A stretch of DNA of 64,000 nt, taken from positions 186,001-250,000 of the forward strand of contig JBBILX010000001.1 in assembly GCA_037444685.1 (NCBI GenBank), in the 5' to 3' direction. This stretch comes from UBA964 sp037444685. GTDB lineage: Bacteria; Pseudomonadota; Gammaproteobacteria; Steroidobacterales; Steroidobacteraceae. How positions within the stretch are numbered: position 1 is the stretch's first letter; every line of letters starts with the position of its first letter. The position numbers and the translations under genes were made by a program. Under the pieces are notes generated by a model that had not been told where the DNA came from, searched no databases, and saw only the letters and a list, made by a program, of their open reading frames with translations. Positions 1-8,653 of this stretch are shown here, piece by piece.

Positions 1-902
1 GCATGGTGTCGGCTCTCGCGGGCGTCCTCGCCGCCGCGCTCGACGGCGCGCTGCCCCCGGCGGGCGTGGCCGCGCGCGTCGCGGCGGCGACAGTAGAGGA
101 CGCGCATCGGTCAGTCGCCGCCGTGCTGCGCAGTGGTTCGCGTCGCGCGGTCTGGCTCGGCGCCTTGGCACAGCGCCACCCTGCGTGGGCGGATCTGCGT
201 GCGCTCGCGGCCGCGCTCGCCGCGGCCACGGACGCTTCGCTCGGTGTGCTCGCCGAAGGCGGCAATGCGGCCGGCGCGTGGCTCGCCGGCTGCGTTCCGC
301 ACCGCGAGGCGGGGGGGCGCCCCACGGCCATTGCGGGCCGGCATGCCCGCGATCTGCTCGAGGCCGGTGCGCCGGCCTGGTTGCTCGTCGGCGGCATCGA
401 GCCCTGGGTCGAGGCGTTACCGGGGGCGGCCAGCGCGACGTTGCAACGCGCTGCGCACGTCGTCGCGATCACGCCCTTCGCCGACGAGGCGACCCGTGCC
501 CACGCCAGCGTCCTGTTGCCCTGCGGGACGTACGCTGAGAGCTCGGGCACCTTCGTCAATCTCGCAGGAGACTGGCAGAGCTTCGCCGGCGCTGCGCGCC
601 TGCCGGGCGAAGCCCGGCCTGCCTGGAAGATCCTGCGCGTGCTCGGCAACCTGATCGGCGCAGACGGCTTCGATTACGACTCGAGCGAACAGGTGCTCGC
701 GGAGTTGCGCGCGCAGGCCGGCGACGCTGCCGTCGCGCCTTTGCGCACCGCGCACGTGGTCGGCGGCGACGTGGCCGGAGCGACGGTTCCGGGCTTCTGC
801 ATCTACCGCAACGATGCGCTCGTGCGCCGCGCTCCCGCCCTGCAGGCGACGCGAGCTGGGCGGGAGCCGCCCATCGTGTTCGGCAGCGAGACAGGGCGAT
901 GA
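1..902 (+). CDS. nuoG: NADH-quinone oxidoreductase subunit G, C-terminal part (5' truncated by window edge)
   Basis: Large peripheral-arm subunit of complex I, which carries Fe-S clusters in its N-terminal half (not in this window). The frame is open to the left edge, so the ATG at 3 is internal. The visible ~300 residues are the molybdopterin-oxidoreductase-like C-terminal region: a Rossmann-like segment (LLVGGIEPW), then the HASVLLPCGTYAESSGTFVN stretch typical of NuoG, and a degenerate tail. The stop overlaps the nuoH start (ATGA at 899-902), so the two are translationally coupled. Identification rests on the conserved motif and on position directly before nuoH-N. Confidence 0.93.
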   Translation, partial: MVSALAGVLAAALDGALPPAGVAARVAAATVEDAHRSVAAVLRSGSRRAVWLGALAQRHPAWADLRALAAALAAATDASLGVLAEGGNAAGAWLAGCVPHREAGGRPTAIAGRHARDLLEAGAPAWLLVGGIEPWVEALPGAASATLQRAAHVVAITPFADEATRAHASVLLPCGTYAESSGTFVNLAGDWQSFAGAARLPGEARPAWKILRVLGNLIGADGFDYDSSEQVLAELRAQAGDAAVAPLRTAHVVGGDVAGATVPGFCIYRNDALVRRAPALQATRAGREPPIVFGSETGR

Positions 903-1954
903 GCGGGTTCGAGTCGCTCTGGACCGGTCTGCCCGACTACGTTCGCGCGACGGTCTGGATACTCGTGGTCAGCGTCGCGCTGATCCTCTCCGTGGCGTTC
1001 ACCACGCTGCTCGAGCGGAAGGTCATCGGCTGGATGCAGCTGCGCAAGGGCCCGAACCGTGTCGGCAGCCTCTTCGGGCTGTTCCCTGGCATCCTGCAGC
1101 CGTTCGCCGACGTGCTGAAGCTGCTCGTCAAGGAAGTGGTCGTCCCGGCGGGTGCAAACCGGATCCTGTTCCGGATCGCGCCGGCGCTGACTCTGATCCC
1201 GGCGTTCGCCGTCTGGGCGGTGGTGCCGCTGTCGCCCAATCTCGTCCTCGCCGACATCGACGCCGGCCTGCTGTATGTGCTCTCGCTGACGTCCGTCGGC
1301 ATCTACGGCGTGATCATCGCCGGCTGGGCCTCGAATTCCAAGTACGCCTTCCTGGGCTCGATGCGCTCGGCCGCGCAGATGGTGGCCTACGAGATCGCCA
1401 TGGGATTCGCGTTGGTCGGGGTCGTCATGGTCGCGGGCAGTCTGAACCTCGGCGAGATCGTGCGTGGCCAGTCCGGAGGCTTCCTTGCCTGGAACTGGTT
1501 CTGGCTTTTTCCGTTGTTCGTGGTCTACCTGATCTCCGGCGTTGCCGAGACGAACCGCGCGCCTTTTGACGTCGCCGAGGGCGAGTCCGAGATCGTCGCC
1601 GGATTCCATGTCGAATACTCCGGCATGGCATTCGCGCTGTTCTTCCTCGCCGAATACGCGAACATGATCCTGATCTCGAGCCTGACCGCCGTGTTCTTCT
1701 TCGGAGGCTGGCTGAGCCCGTTCGATGGCTATCTGCCGGCTGACAGCACTCTCGCGCAGCCGAGCTTCCTCTGGCTGTTCGGCAAGTTGTTCTTTTTCCT
1801 GTTCTGCTTCCTCTGGTTCCGTGCCACGTTTCCGCGCTACCGCTACGACCAGATCATGCGCCTCGGCTGGAAGGTGCTGATTCCGGTCACACTCGTCTGG
1901 ATCGCCTTCCTCGGCGCGCTCGCGTGGTTCGAGGCCGGACCCTTCAAGGCCTGA
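899..1954 (+). CDS. nuoH: NADH-quinone oxidoreductase subunit H
   Basis: Membrane subunit of complex I that forms much of the quinone-binding chamber at the junction of the two arms. 351 residues with about eight hydrophobic helices. The family signature ERKVIGWMQLRKGPNRVG lies near residues 38-55, and the acidic loop around AETNRAPFDVAEGESEIVAGF, conserved in NuoH/ND1, follows the fifth helix. The ATG overlaps the nuoG stop by four bases. Length and order (G-H-I) match the usual nuo operon. Confidence 0.97.
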   Translation: MSGFESLWTGLPDYVRATVWILVVSVALILSVAFTTLLERKVIGWMQLRKGPNRVGSLFGLFPGILQPFADVLKLLVKEVVVPAGANRILFRIAPALTLIPAFAVWAVVPLSPNLVLADIDAGLLYVLSLTSVGIYGVIIAGWASNSKYAFLGSMRSAAQMVAYEIAMGFALVGVVMVAGSLNLGEIVRGQSGGFLAWNWFWLFPLFVVYLISGVAETNRAPFDVAEGESEIVAGFHVEYSGMAFALFFLAEYANMILISSLTAVFFFGGWLSPFDGYLPADSTLAQPSFLWLFGKLFFFLFCFLWFRATFPRYRYDQIMRLGWKVLIPVTLVWIAFLGALAWFEAGPFKA

Positions 1955-1962
1955 GGACCGTC

Positions 1963-2448
1963 ATGACTCAGTTCAACCCCGTCAAGACCTTCCTGCTCAC
2001 CGAGCTGCTGACCGGCATGTCCGTGACGGCCCGGTCTCTGTTCCGCAGGAAGATCACGGTGAACTATCCCGAGGAGAAGGCACCGCAGTCGCCGCGCTTT
2101 CGGGGACTGCATGCGCTGCGCCGCTATCCGAACGGCGAGGAGCGCTGCATCGCCTGCAAACTCTGCGAGGCCGTCTGCCCGGCTCTGGCGATCACCATCG
2201 ACTCCGACGTGGCGCCCGACGGCACCCGTCGCACGACGCGTTACGACATCGACCTGTTCAAGTGCATCTATTGTGGCTTCTGCGAGGAGGCCTGTCCGGT
2301 CGATGCGATCGTGGAGACGCGCATCCATGAATATCACATGGAGAACCGCGGCGAGAACATCATGACCAAGGACAAGCTGCTCGCCGTCGGTGACCGCTAC
2401 GAGGCGATGATCGCAGCCGACAAGGCCGCAGACGCGCCGTACCGCTGA
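1963..2448 (+). CDS. nuoI: NADH-quinone oxidoreductase subunit I (2x[4Fe-4S] ferredoxin type)
   Basis: Peripheral-arm subunit with the two tetranuclear clusters (N6a/N6b) that pass electrons toward the quinone site. Two CxxCxxCxxxCP motifs are present: CIACKLCEAVCP and CIYCGFCEEACP. The ATG at 1963, eight bases after the nuoH stop, gives 161 residues, the normal family length; the same frame is open upstream to 1924 but that part lies inside nuoH. The N-terminal amphipathic helix precedes the FRRKITVNYPEEK stretch typical of NuoI. Confidence 0.97.
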   Translation: MTQFNPVKTFLLTELLTGMSVTARSLFRRKITVNYPEEKAPQSPRFRGLHALRRYPNGEERCIACKLCEAVCPALAITIDSDVAPDGTRRTTRYDIDLFKCIYCGFCEEACPVDAIVETRIHEYHMENRGENIMTKDKLLAVGDRYEAMIAADKAADAPYR

Positions 2449-2461
2449 TCGGGGGAGCCAC

Positions 2462-3064
2462 TTGTTCGTCGAGATCCTTTTCTACGCGTTTTCCGCCGTG
2501 CTGCTCGCGGCGGCCGTCGGCGTGATCACCTCGCGGAACCCGGTGCACTCGGCGCTCTGCCTCGTGCTCTGTTTCTTCCAGAGCGCCGCGATCTGGCTGC
2601 TCATCGAGGCGGAGTTCCTCGCAATCGTGCTGATTCTCGTCTACGTAGGCGCCGTGATGGTGCTGTTCCTGTTCGTGGTCATGATGCTCGACATCAACGT
2701 CGAGGAACTGCGGCGCGGGTTTACGCGCTTCGCCTGGCTTGGATGGCTGACCTCGTTCGTCGTGATCGCGCAGATCGTCGGCGTCGTCTGGTTCAGGGGC
2801 TTCGGCGTCGATGCGACCCGGGGCATGGCGCCGCTGCCGCCGGACTACAGCAATACCCGCGCGCTCGGCGAGGTGCTGTACACGCAGTACTTCTATGTGC
2901 TCGAGCTCGCCGCCGTCCTTCTGCTGCTGGCGATCGTCGCCGCGATCTCGCTGACGATGCGACGACGCCCGGGTCTCAAGGTCCAGGACGTCGCCAGGCA
3001 GGTGTCCGTGCGGCGCGAGGAGCGGGTCCGTCTGGTCAAGATGGACACCGAGAAGAAGCCATGA
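2462..3064 (+). CDS. nuoJ: NADH-quinone oxidoreductase subunit J
   Basis: Membrane-arm subunit of complex I with five predicted helices, including the AIVLILVYVGAVMVLFLFVV helix near residues 53-72 that contains the pi-bulge region in known structures. 200 residues with a charged C-terminal tail. The start is TTG at 2462, preceded by a GGGGGAG ribosome-binding site at 2451-2457; no ATG or GTG fits better. The stop overlaps the nuoK start as ATGA at 3061-3064. Confidence 0.95.
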   Translation: MFVEILFYAFSAVLLAAAVGVITSRNPVHSALCLVLCFFQSAAIWLLIEAEFLAIVLILVYVGAVMVLFLFVVMMLDINVEELRRGFTRFAWLGWLTSFVVIAQIVGVVWFRGFGVDATRGMAPLPPDYSNTRALGEVLYTQYFYVLELAAVLLLLAIVAAISLTMRRRPGLKVQDVARQVSVRREERVRLVKMDTEKKP

Positions 3065-3366
3065 TTACGCTGCAGCACCTGCTGACCCTGTCCGGGATCC
3101 TGTTCGCGCTGTCCGTGGCGGGGATCTTCCTTAACCGCAAGAACGTGATCCTGCTGCTGATGTGCATCGAGCTGATGCTGCTTGCCGTCAACTTCAACTT
3201 CGTCGCTTTCTCGCGCTTCCTCGGCGATCTCGACGGCCAGGTGTTCGTGTTCTTCGTCCTGACGGTGGCGGCCGCCGAGTCGGCAATAGGCCTGGCGATA
3301 CTCGTCGTGCTGTTCCGCGAGCGGCGCAGCATCAACGTCGAGGACCTCAACGCGATGAAGGGTTGA
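3061..3366 (+). CDS. nuoK: NADH-quinone oxidoreductase subunit K
   Basis: Small three-helix membrane subunit of complex I with the two conserved membrane glutamates used in proton transfer: one in LLMCIELMLLAVNFNF and one in the helix containing VAAAESAIGLAILV. 101 residues, the standard length, from the ATG at 3061. The frame stays open upstream to 2743, but that part is inside nuoJ and has no NuoK similarity. Coupled to nuoJ by a four-base overlap. Confidence 0.97.
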   Translation: MITLQHLLTLSGILFALSVAGIFLNRKNVILLLMCIELMLLAVNFNFVAFSRFLGDLDGQVFVFFVLTVAAAESAIGLAILVVLFRERRSINVEDLNAMKG

Positions 3367-3373
3367 GACCGCG

Positions 3374-5422
3374 ATGCCACAGTCCAGCATGAATCCACAG
3401 CTCCTGCTCGCCATCCCGGTGCTGCCGTTGCTGGCCGCGATCGTCGCCGGCCTGTTCGGCCGCGCGATCGGCCGCAAGGCTGCGCATTCGATCACGATCG
3501 CTGCGGTTGGCGCGTCTTTCGTGCTGTCCGCCATGACCGCGTGGCAGCTTCTGAGCGGACGGGTGGATGTGTACAACGGGGCCGTCTACACGTGGCTCGT
3601 CAGCGATGGCATCCGCATGGAAGTCGGCTTCCTCGTGGATACGCTCAGCGTGCTGATGATGTGCGTCGTGACCTTCGTCTCGCTCTGCGTTCACGTCTAC
3701 ACGATCGGCTACATGCACGACGACCCGGGCTACCAGCGCTTCTTCAGCTACATCTCGCTGTTCACGTTCGCGATGCTCATGCTGGTGATGTCCAACAATT
3801 TCATGCAGCTGTTCTTCGGATGGGAGGCGGTCGGCCTGGTCTCCTACCTGTTGATCGGCTTCTGGTACACGCGGCCTAGTGCCATCTTCGCGAACCTGAA
3901 GGCGTTTCTCGTCAATCGTGTAGGCGATTTCGGTTTCGTGCTCGGCATCGCCGGCGTCGTCTATTACACCGGCTCGCTCGACTATGCCGAGGTGTTCGCG
4001 AAGGTACCGCAGATCGAGTCGGCCGTTTTCGCATTGACGGACACCTGGACCGTCTCGGCTGTGACGCTGATCTGCGTCTGCCTGTTCATCGGCGCGATGG
4101 GCAAGTCCGCTCAGGTGCCGCTGCACGTGTGGCTGCCGGACTCCATGGAGGGTCCGACACCGATCTCGGCCCTGATCCACGCAGCGACCATGGTCACCGC
4201 GGGCATCTTCATGGTCGCGCGGATGTCGCCGCTGTTCGAGGCATCGGAGACGGCACTGTCGTTCGTGCTGGTGGTCGGCGCGACCACGGCCCTGTTCATG
4301 GGGTTTCTCGGTGTCGTCAACAACGACATCAAGCGCGTCGTTGCCTACTCGACGCTCTCCCAGCTCGGCTATATGACCGTGGCGCTCGGCGTCTCGGCCT
4401 ACAGTGTCGCGATCTTCCACCTGATGACGCATGCGTTCTTCAAGGCGCTGCTGTTCCTCGCAGCCGGGTCGGTCATCATCGGCATGCACCACGAGCAGGA
4501 CATGCGGCGAATGGGCGGCCTGTTCCGGTACATGCCGATCACTGCGATCACGTGCTGGATCGGCGCGCTGGCGCTTGTCGGCACGCCGTTCTTCTCAGGG
4601 TTCTACTCCAAGGACCTCATCATCGAGTCGGCGCACGAGTCGAGCCGTTGGGGCGCAAGCTACGCCTACTGGTGCGTGCTGATCGGCGTATTCGTCACCG
4701 CGCTCTATACGTTCCGCCAGATCTTCATGACCTTCCACGGTCGGCCTCGCTGGCAGGCGGATGCGCCACATCTCCACGATGAGCACGGGCCGTCGGGTGA
4801 TGCCTCTGCTGGCGACGATCACGGTCACGGCAGAAACGGTGCCGGGACGCCCCACGAGAGTCCCTGGGTCCTGACCCTCCCTCTGGTGCTGCTCGCCATA
4901 CCGTCCGTGATCATCGGTGCGGTCACGATCGAGCCGCTGCTGTTCGGTGGCTTCTTCTCCGGTGCCATCACGGTTCGTGAGGTCAACAACGTCGTCGCCC
5001 GACTGGGTGAGCACTTCGAGGGCCCGGTCGTGTTCGCCGCTTCCGCGCCGATGCATGCCGCGTTCTGGCTCGCGCTCGCCGGTGGCGTGACGGCATGGCT
5101 GGTTTTCCTGAGGAGGCCGGCCATCGCGAACTCGCTCGCGCAGCGGCTCGCGGCCCTGAAGGGAGTGCTCGACAACAAGTACTACTTCGACTGGTTCAAT
5201 GAGCGCGTGATCGCTGCGGGCAGCCGGGCTCTCGGGCGGCTGTTCTGGCGCGGCGGAGATCAGGCATTGATCGATGGCGCGCTCGTCAACGGGTCTGCTG
5301 GTCTCGTCGGCGCGGTCGCGGGCGTGCTGCGTCGCGTGCAGACGGGCTATCTCTACTCGTACGCCTTCTGGATGATGATCGGCCTCGCGCTGCTGCTGGG
5401 CTGGTTCCTGCTGCGTCGCTGA
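3374..5422 (+). CDS. nuoL: NADH-quinone oxidoreductase subunit L
   Basis: Distal antiporter-like proton-pumping subunit of complex I. 682 residues with Mrp-type helices: the N-terminal quinone-oxidoreductase domain, the proton_antipo_M core (LIHAATMVTAGIFMVAR, then IKRVVAYSTLSQLGYM), and a long C-terminal part expected to form the lateral helix and last membrane anchor. A hydrophilic His/Asp/Gly-rich loop around residues 465-495 (HLHDEHGPSGDAS, DDHGHGRNG) is common in NuoL homologues. ATG at 3374 lies eight bases after the nuoK stop; ATG at 3389 is an alternative. Confidence 0.97.
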   Translation: MPQSSMNPQLLLAIPVLPLLAAIVAGLFGRAIGRKAAHSITIAAVGASFVLSAMTAWQLLSGRVDVYNGAVYTWLVSDGIRMEVGFLVDTLSVLMMCVVTFVSLCVHVYTIGYMHDDPGYQRFFSYISLFTFAMLMLVMSNNFMQLFFGWEAVGLVSYLLIGFWYTRPSAIFANLKAFLVNRVGDFGFVLGIAGVVYYTGSLDYAEVFAKVPQIESAVFALTDTWTVSAVTLICVCLFIGAMGKSAQVPLHVWLPDSMEGPTPISALIHAATMVTAGIFMVARMSPLFEASETALSFVLVVGATTALFMGFLGVVNNDIKRVVAYSTLSQLGYMTVALGVSAYSVAIFHLMTHAFFKALLFLAAGSVIIGMHHEQDMRRMGGLFRYMPITAITCWIGALALVGTPFFSGFYSKDLIIESAHESSRWGASYAYWCVLIGVFVTALYTFRQIFMTFHGRPRWQADAPHLHDEHGPSGDASAGDDHGHGRNGAGTPHESPWVLTLPLVLLAIPSVIIGAVTIEPLLFGGFFSGAITVREVNNVVARLGEHFEGPVVFAASAPMHAAFWLALAGGVTAWLVFLRRPAIANSLAQRLAALKGVLDNKYYFDWFNERVIAAGSRALGRLFWRGGDQALIDGALVNGSAGLVGAVAGVLRRVQTGYLYSYAFWMMIGLALLLGWFLLRR

Positions 5423-5436
5423 TCGGATCCCACACG

Positions 5437-6954
5437 ATGCCCAGTTTCGGTCTGCTGTCTCTCCTGATCTGGCTGCCGATCGTCGGCGGCCTCGTGGTGC
5501 TGGCTGCCGGTGATCGCAACGCCGCGGCCGCGCGCTGGATTGCCCTTGCAGTGTCCCTGATCACGTTCGTGGCTTCGCTGCAGCTCTACGCAGGCTTCGA
5601 GGTGGGCACGGCGGCGTACCAGTTCATCGAGGGCAGCAGCTGGATCCCGCTGCTGAACTCCACGTACTACCTCGGCGTCGACGGCATCTCGTTGCCACTG
5701 ATACTCCTGACGACCTTCATTACGATCCCGGTCATGATTGCCGCCTGGAAGGTCATCGAGGAGAGGGTGACGCAGTACTATGCCGCGTTCCTGATCATGG
5801 AAGGGCTGATGGTCGGCGTGTTCGCGGCGCTCGACGCTTTGCTGTTCTACTTCTTCTGGGAAGCCATGCTGATTCCGATGTTCCTGATCATCGGCGTCTG
5901 GGGCGGCCCTCGGCGCGTCTACGCAACCATCAAGTTCTTTCTCTACACCTTTCTCGGCTCGGTGTTCATGCTCATTGCGCTGGTGTACATGTACCTCGAG
6001 TCCGGCAGCTACGAGATTGCGAGCTTCCACCGCTTGCCGCTCTCGATGACCGAACAGCTCTGGATCTTCCTGGCGTTCTTCGCAGCCTTTGCGGTCAAGA
6101 TCCCGATGTTCCCTGTGCACACCTGGCTTCCCGACGCCCACGTCGAGGCTCCGACCGGCGGCTCGGTGGTGCTCGCAGCCGTGATGCTCAAGATGGGCGG
6201 CTACGGATTCCTGCGTTTCTCCCTGCCGATCGCGCCCGACGCGGCCCGAGAGCTCGACGTTCTCATCATCACGCTGTCGCTGATCGCCGTCGTCTACATC
6301 GGCTTCGTGGCACTCGTGCAGACCGACATGAAGAAGCTCATCGCCTATTCATCGATCGCGCACATGGGCTTCGTCACGCTCGGCTGCTTCCTGATGTTCG
6401 ACATCTTCGCGCGTACCGGCTCGCTGCAGGGTGCCGGCATGGGCATCGACGGAGCGATGGTGCAGATGGTCTCCCACGGCCTCGTCTCGGGCGCGATGTT
6501 CCTGTGCGTCGGAGTCATGTACGACCGCCTGCACAGCCGCGACATCAGCGCCTACGGCGGCGTCGTCAACACGATGCCGAAATTCGCGGCCTTCATGGTA
6601 CTGTTCGCGATGGCCAATGCCGGTCTTCCGGGTACCTCGGGCTTCGTCGGCGAGTTCCTCGTGATCATCGCGAGCTTCAAGGCCAGTTTCTGGTACGCAT
6701 TGCTTGCCACAACCACGCTGGTGCTCGGCGCGGCCTACACGCTCTGGCTGGTCAAGCGCGTGATCTTCGGCCCCGTCGCGAACGAGCACGTGGCGGCTCT
6801 GACGGATCTCAACTCCCGCGAGCTCCTGGTGCTCGGCGCGCTCGCGATCGGCGTCCTGCTGCTCGGTCTCTGGCCCGCGCCGCTGCTGGATGTCATGCGT
6901 GCCTCGGTCGCGCAGCTCGTCGAGCAGGTCATGGTGAGCAAGCTGCCCCTATGA
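5437..6954 (+). CDS. nuoM: NADH-quinone oxidoreductase subunit M
   Basis: Antiporter-like proton-pumping subunit of complex I. 505 residues, about fourteen helices. Conserved elements are the glutamate-bearing helix LLFYFFWEAMLIPMFLIIG (near residue 144) and the core AFAVKIPMFPVHTWLPDAHV with its lysine and histidine. Start ATG at 5437, fourteen bases downstream of nuoL. The stop overlaps nuoN as ATGA (6951-6954). Confidence 0.97.
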   Translation: MPSFGLLSLLIWLPIVGGLVVLAAGDRNAAAARWIALAVSLITFVASLQLYAGFEVGTAAYQFIEGSSWIPLLNSTYYLGVDGISLPLILLTTFITIPVMIAAWKVIEERVTQYYAAFLIMEGLMVGVFAALDALLFYFFWEAMLIPMFLIIGVWGGPRRVYATIKFFLYTFLGSVFMLIALVYMYLESGSYEIASFHRLPLSMTEQLWIFLAFFAAFAVKIPMFPVHTWLPDAHVEAPTGGSVVLAAVMLKMGGYGFLRFSLPIAPDAARELDVLIITLSLIAVVYIGFVALVQTDMKKLIAYSSIAHMGFVTLGCFLMFDIFARTGSLQGAGMGIDGAMVQMVSHGLVSGAMFLCVGVMYDRLHSRDISAYGGVVNTMPKFAAFMVLFAMANAGLPGTSGFVGEFLVIIASFKASFWYALLATTTLVLGAAYTLWLVKRVIFGPVANEHVAALTDLNSRELLVLGALAIGVLLLGLWPAPLLDVMRASVAQLVEQVMVSKLPL

Positions 6955-8399
6955 ACACCCCCGTGATCACCCTCGCGAGCCTCACCCCGGCACTACCGGA
7001 GATCTTCCTGACGGCTGCGATCTGCATCGTGCTGCTGGCCGACGTGTTTCTCGGCCGGCGCGCGCGTAGTGTCACGCCAACGCTCACGCTGCTCACGCTT
7101 CTGATCGGGGCCGCACTCACTCTCCTCTGGGCGCAGGTCGGCGCGCGTACGGAACTGTTTTCGGGCCTCTACGTCGCCGATCCGCTCGCGACCTTGCTGA
7201 AGCTCTTCGGCTTTCTCGTCACGGCGGTGGCGCTCCTGTACTCGCGGAACTACCTCGAGACGCGCGAAATCCTGCGCGGCGAGTACTACGTCCTCGCGCT
7301 GACGGCGCTGCTCGGCATCTTCGTGATGGTCTCGGCCAACAGTCTTCTGACCATGTACGTCGGCGTCGAGCTGCTGGCCCTGTCGCTGTACGCGATGGTG
7401 GCTTTCGACCGCGATTCAGGGATCGCCGCCGAGTCGGCGATGAAGTACTTCGTACTCGGCGCGATCGCCTCGGGGTGTCTGCTCTACGGCATGTCGATGG
7501 TGTACGGGCTGACCAGCACGCTCGCGTTCCCCGGTCTGGCGCAGACCCTCGTCAGCGAGCCGAGCATCGGCATCGTGCTCGGCGTCGTCTTCATCGTCGT
7601 GGGCGTGGCCTTCAAGTTTGGTGCCGTCCCGTTCCACATGTGGGTTCCGGACGTCTACCATGGGGCGCCGTCGGCCGTGACGCTGTTCGTTGCGACGGCA
7701 CCGAAGATCGCGTCGTTCGCGCTGGCGTTCCGCCTGCTCACGCAAGGTCTCGGCAACATCGCCGAGACCTGGACGCAGATGCTCGCAATCGTCGCGGCGT
7801 TGTCCGTCGCCGTCGGCAATCTGGTCGCGATCGCGCAGACGAATCTCAAGCGCATGCTCGCCTACTCGGCCATCGGTAACGTCGGCTTCATCCTGCTCGG
7901 ATTCGTCGCCGGCACCGAACAGGGGTATGAGGCGGCGCTCTACTACACGCTCGTTTACGTGATCATGACGCTAGGGTCTTTCGGCGTCGTGCTGCTCGTG
8001 AGCCGCGCGGGCTTCGAGGCCGACGAACTCGCGCACTACAAGGGCCTGCACGCCCGCGACCCGATGCTAGCGCTGATGATGCTGATGCTGATGTTCTCGA
8101 CCGCGGGCATTCCGCCTTTCGTCGGTTTCTGGGCCAAGCTGCAGATATTCCAGGCCCTTTGGGCGACCGGGCACGTCAGCCTCGTGCTGCTCGCCGCCAC
8201 CATGTCGGTGATCGGTGCGTTCTATTACCTGCGAGTGGTCAAGCTCATGTATTTCGACGAACCCGGCAATCTGCCGATGCGCACTGGCGCACTCGCCGTG
8301 CGCGCAGCGCTCGGTCTCAACGCACTCGCTGTTCTGGCGCTCGGCCTGCTGCCCAACGCGTTGTTGTCGCTCTGCGCCAGGGTGCTCGGCACGACCTGA
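6951..8399 (+). CDS. nuoN: NADH-quinone oxidoreductase subunit N
   Basis: Third antiporter-like pumping subunit and last gene of the nuo operon. 482 residues from ATG at 6951; the frame is open far upstream but that part is nuoM in another frame. Conserved features: the glutamate in TMYVGVELLALSLYAMVAF, the pump core AFKFGAVPFHMWVPDVYHGAP, and LKRMLAYSAIGNVGFILLG. No T-tract hairpin was seen right after the stop; the next feature is an initiator tRNA with its own likely promoter. Confidence 0.97.
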   Translation: MNTPVITLASLTPALPEIFLTAAICIVLLADVFLGRRARSVTPTLTLLTLLIGAALTLLWAQVGARTELFSGLYVADPLATLLKLFGFLVTAVALLYSRNYLETREILRGEYYVLALTALLGIFVMVSANSLLTMYVGVELLALSLYAMVAFDRDSGIAAESAMKYFVLGAIASGCLLYGMSMVYGLTSTLAFPGLAQTLVSEPSIGIVLGVVFIVVGVAFKFGAVPFHMWVPDVYHGAPSAVTLFVATAPKIASFALAFRLLTQGLGNIAETWTQMLAIVAALSVAVGNLVAIAQTNLKRMLAYSAIGNVGFILLGFVAGTEQGYEAALYYTLVYVIMTLGSFGVVLLVSRAGFEADELAHYKGLHARDPMLALMMLMLMFSTAGIPPFVGFWAKLQIFQALWATGHVSLVLLAATMSVIGAFYYLRVVKLMYFDEPGNLPMRTGALAVRAALGLNALAVLALGLLPNALLSLCARVLGTT

Positions 8400-8443
8400 G
8401 CGGCACCCCGACACGGACCACCGATCGTGGCGCGGCTGGCCCC

Positions 8444-8471
8444 TTGCGCCCCACGCTGCAAGCTGTACACT
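8444..8471 (+). promoter_or_regulatory. Candidate sigma70 promoter of the initiator tRNA
   Basis: TTGCGC at 8444-8449 and TACACT at 8466-8471 are separated by 16 bases. They are followed by a GC-rich discriminator (ACGCGCCCC), as usual for stable RNA genes, and would start transcription about ten bases before the tRNA. The -35 match is weak (3 of 6), so this is a suggestion only. Confidence 0.45.
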
Positions 8472-8486
8472 ACGCGCCCCTACTGG

Positions 8487-8563
8487 TGCGGGGTGGAGCA
8501 GTCTGGCAGCTCGTCGGGCTCATAACCCGAAGGTCGCAGGTTCAAATCCTGCCCCCGCTACCA
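8487..8563 (+). tRNA. metY: Initiator tRNA-fMet (CAT anticodon), CCA encoded
   Basis: 77-base cloverleaf with anticodon loop CTCATAA. The anticodon stem ends in three consecutive G:C pairs (GGG...CCC) and D-stem position 11 is A, both initiator hallmarks. The first base is T and the opposing base before the discriminator is also T, so the 1:72 pair is an unpaired U/U instead of the C/A mismatch of E. coli; the unpaired end still marks an initiator. The 3' CCA is encoded. In E. coli metY directly precedes rimP-nusA-infB; here about 4 kb and three genes lie between. Confidence 0.96.
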
Positions 8564-8653
8564 ACCTCCGAGGTCAAGCCGCATCCCCTCCCGAGCACCC
8601 CTTTCGATACCAAGGCGCAGGGAGCGGCGCTCTATGCGGGGGAGACAGTCGCG

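Noticed and set aside
4760..4860. His/Asp/Gly-rich loop of NuoL as a metal-binding insertion
   Set aside because: Hydrophilic loops of this kind are common in NuoL at this place.
8487..8563. tRNA-fMet as an integration site of a genomic island
   Set aside because: No integrase, no repeated tRNA 3' end near 12.6 kb and no composition break.
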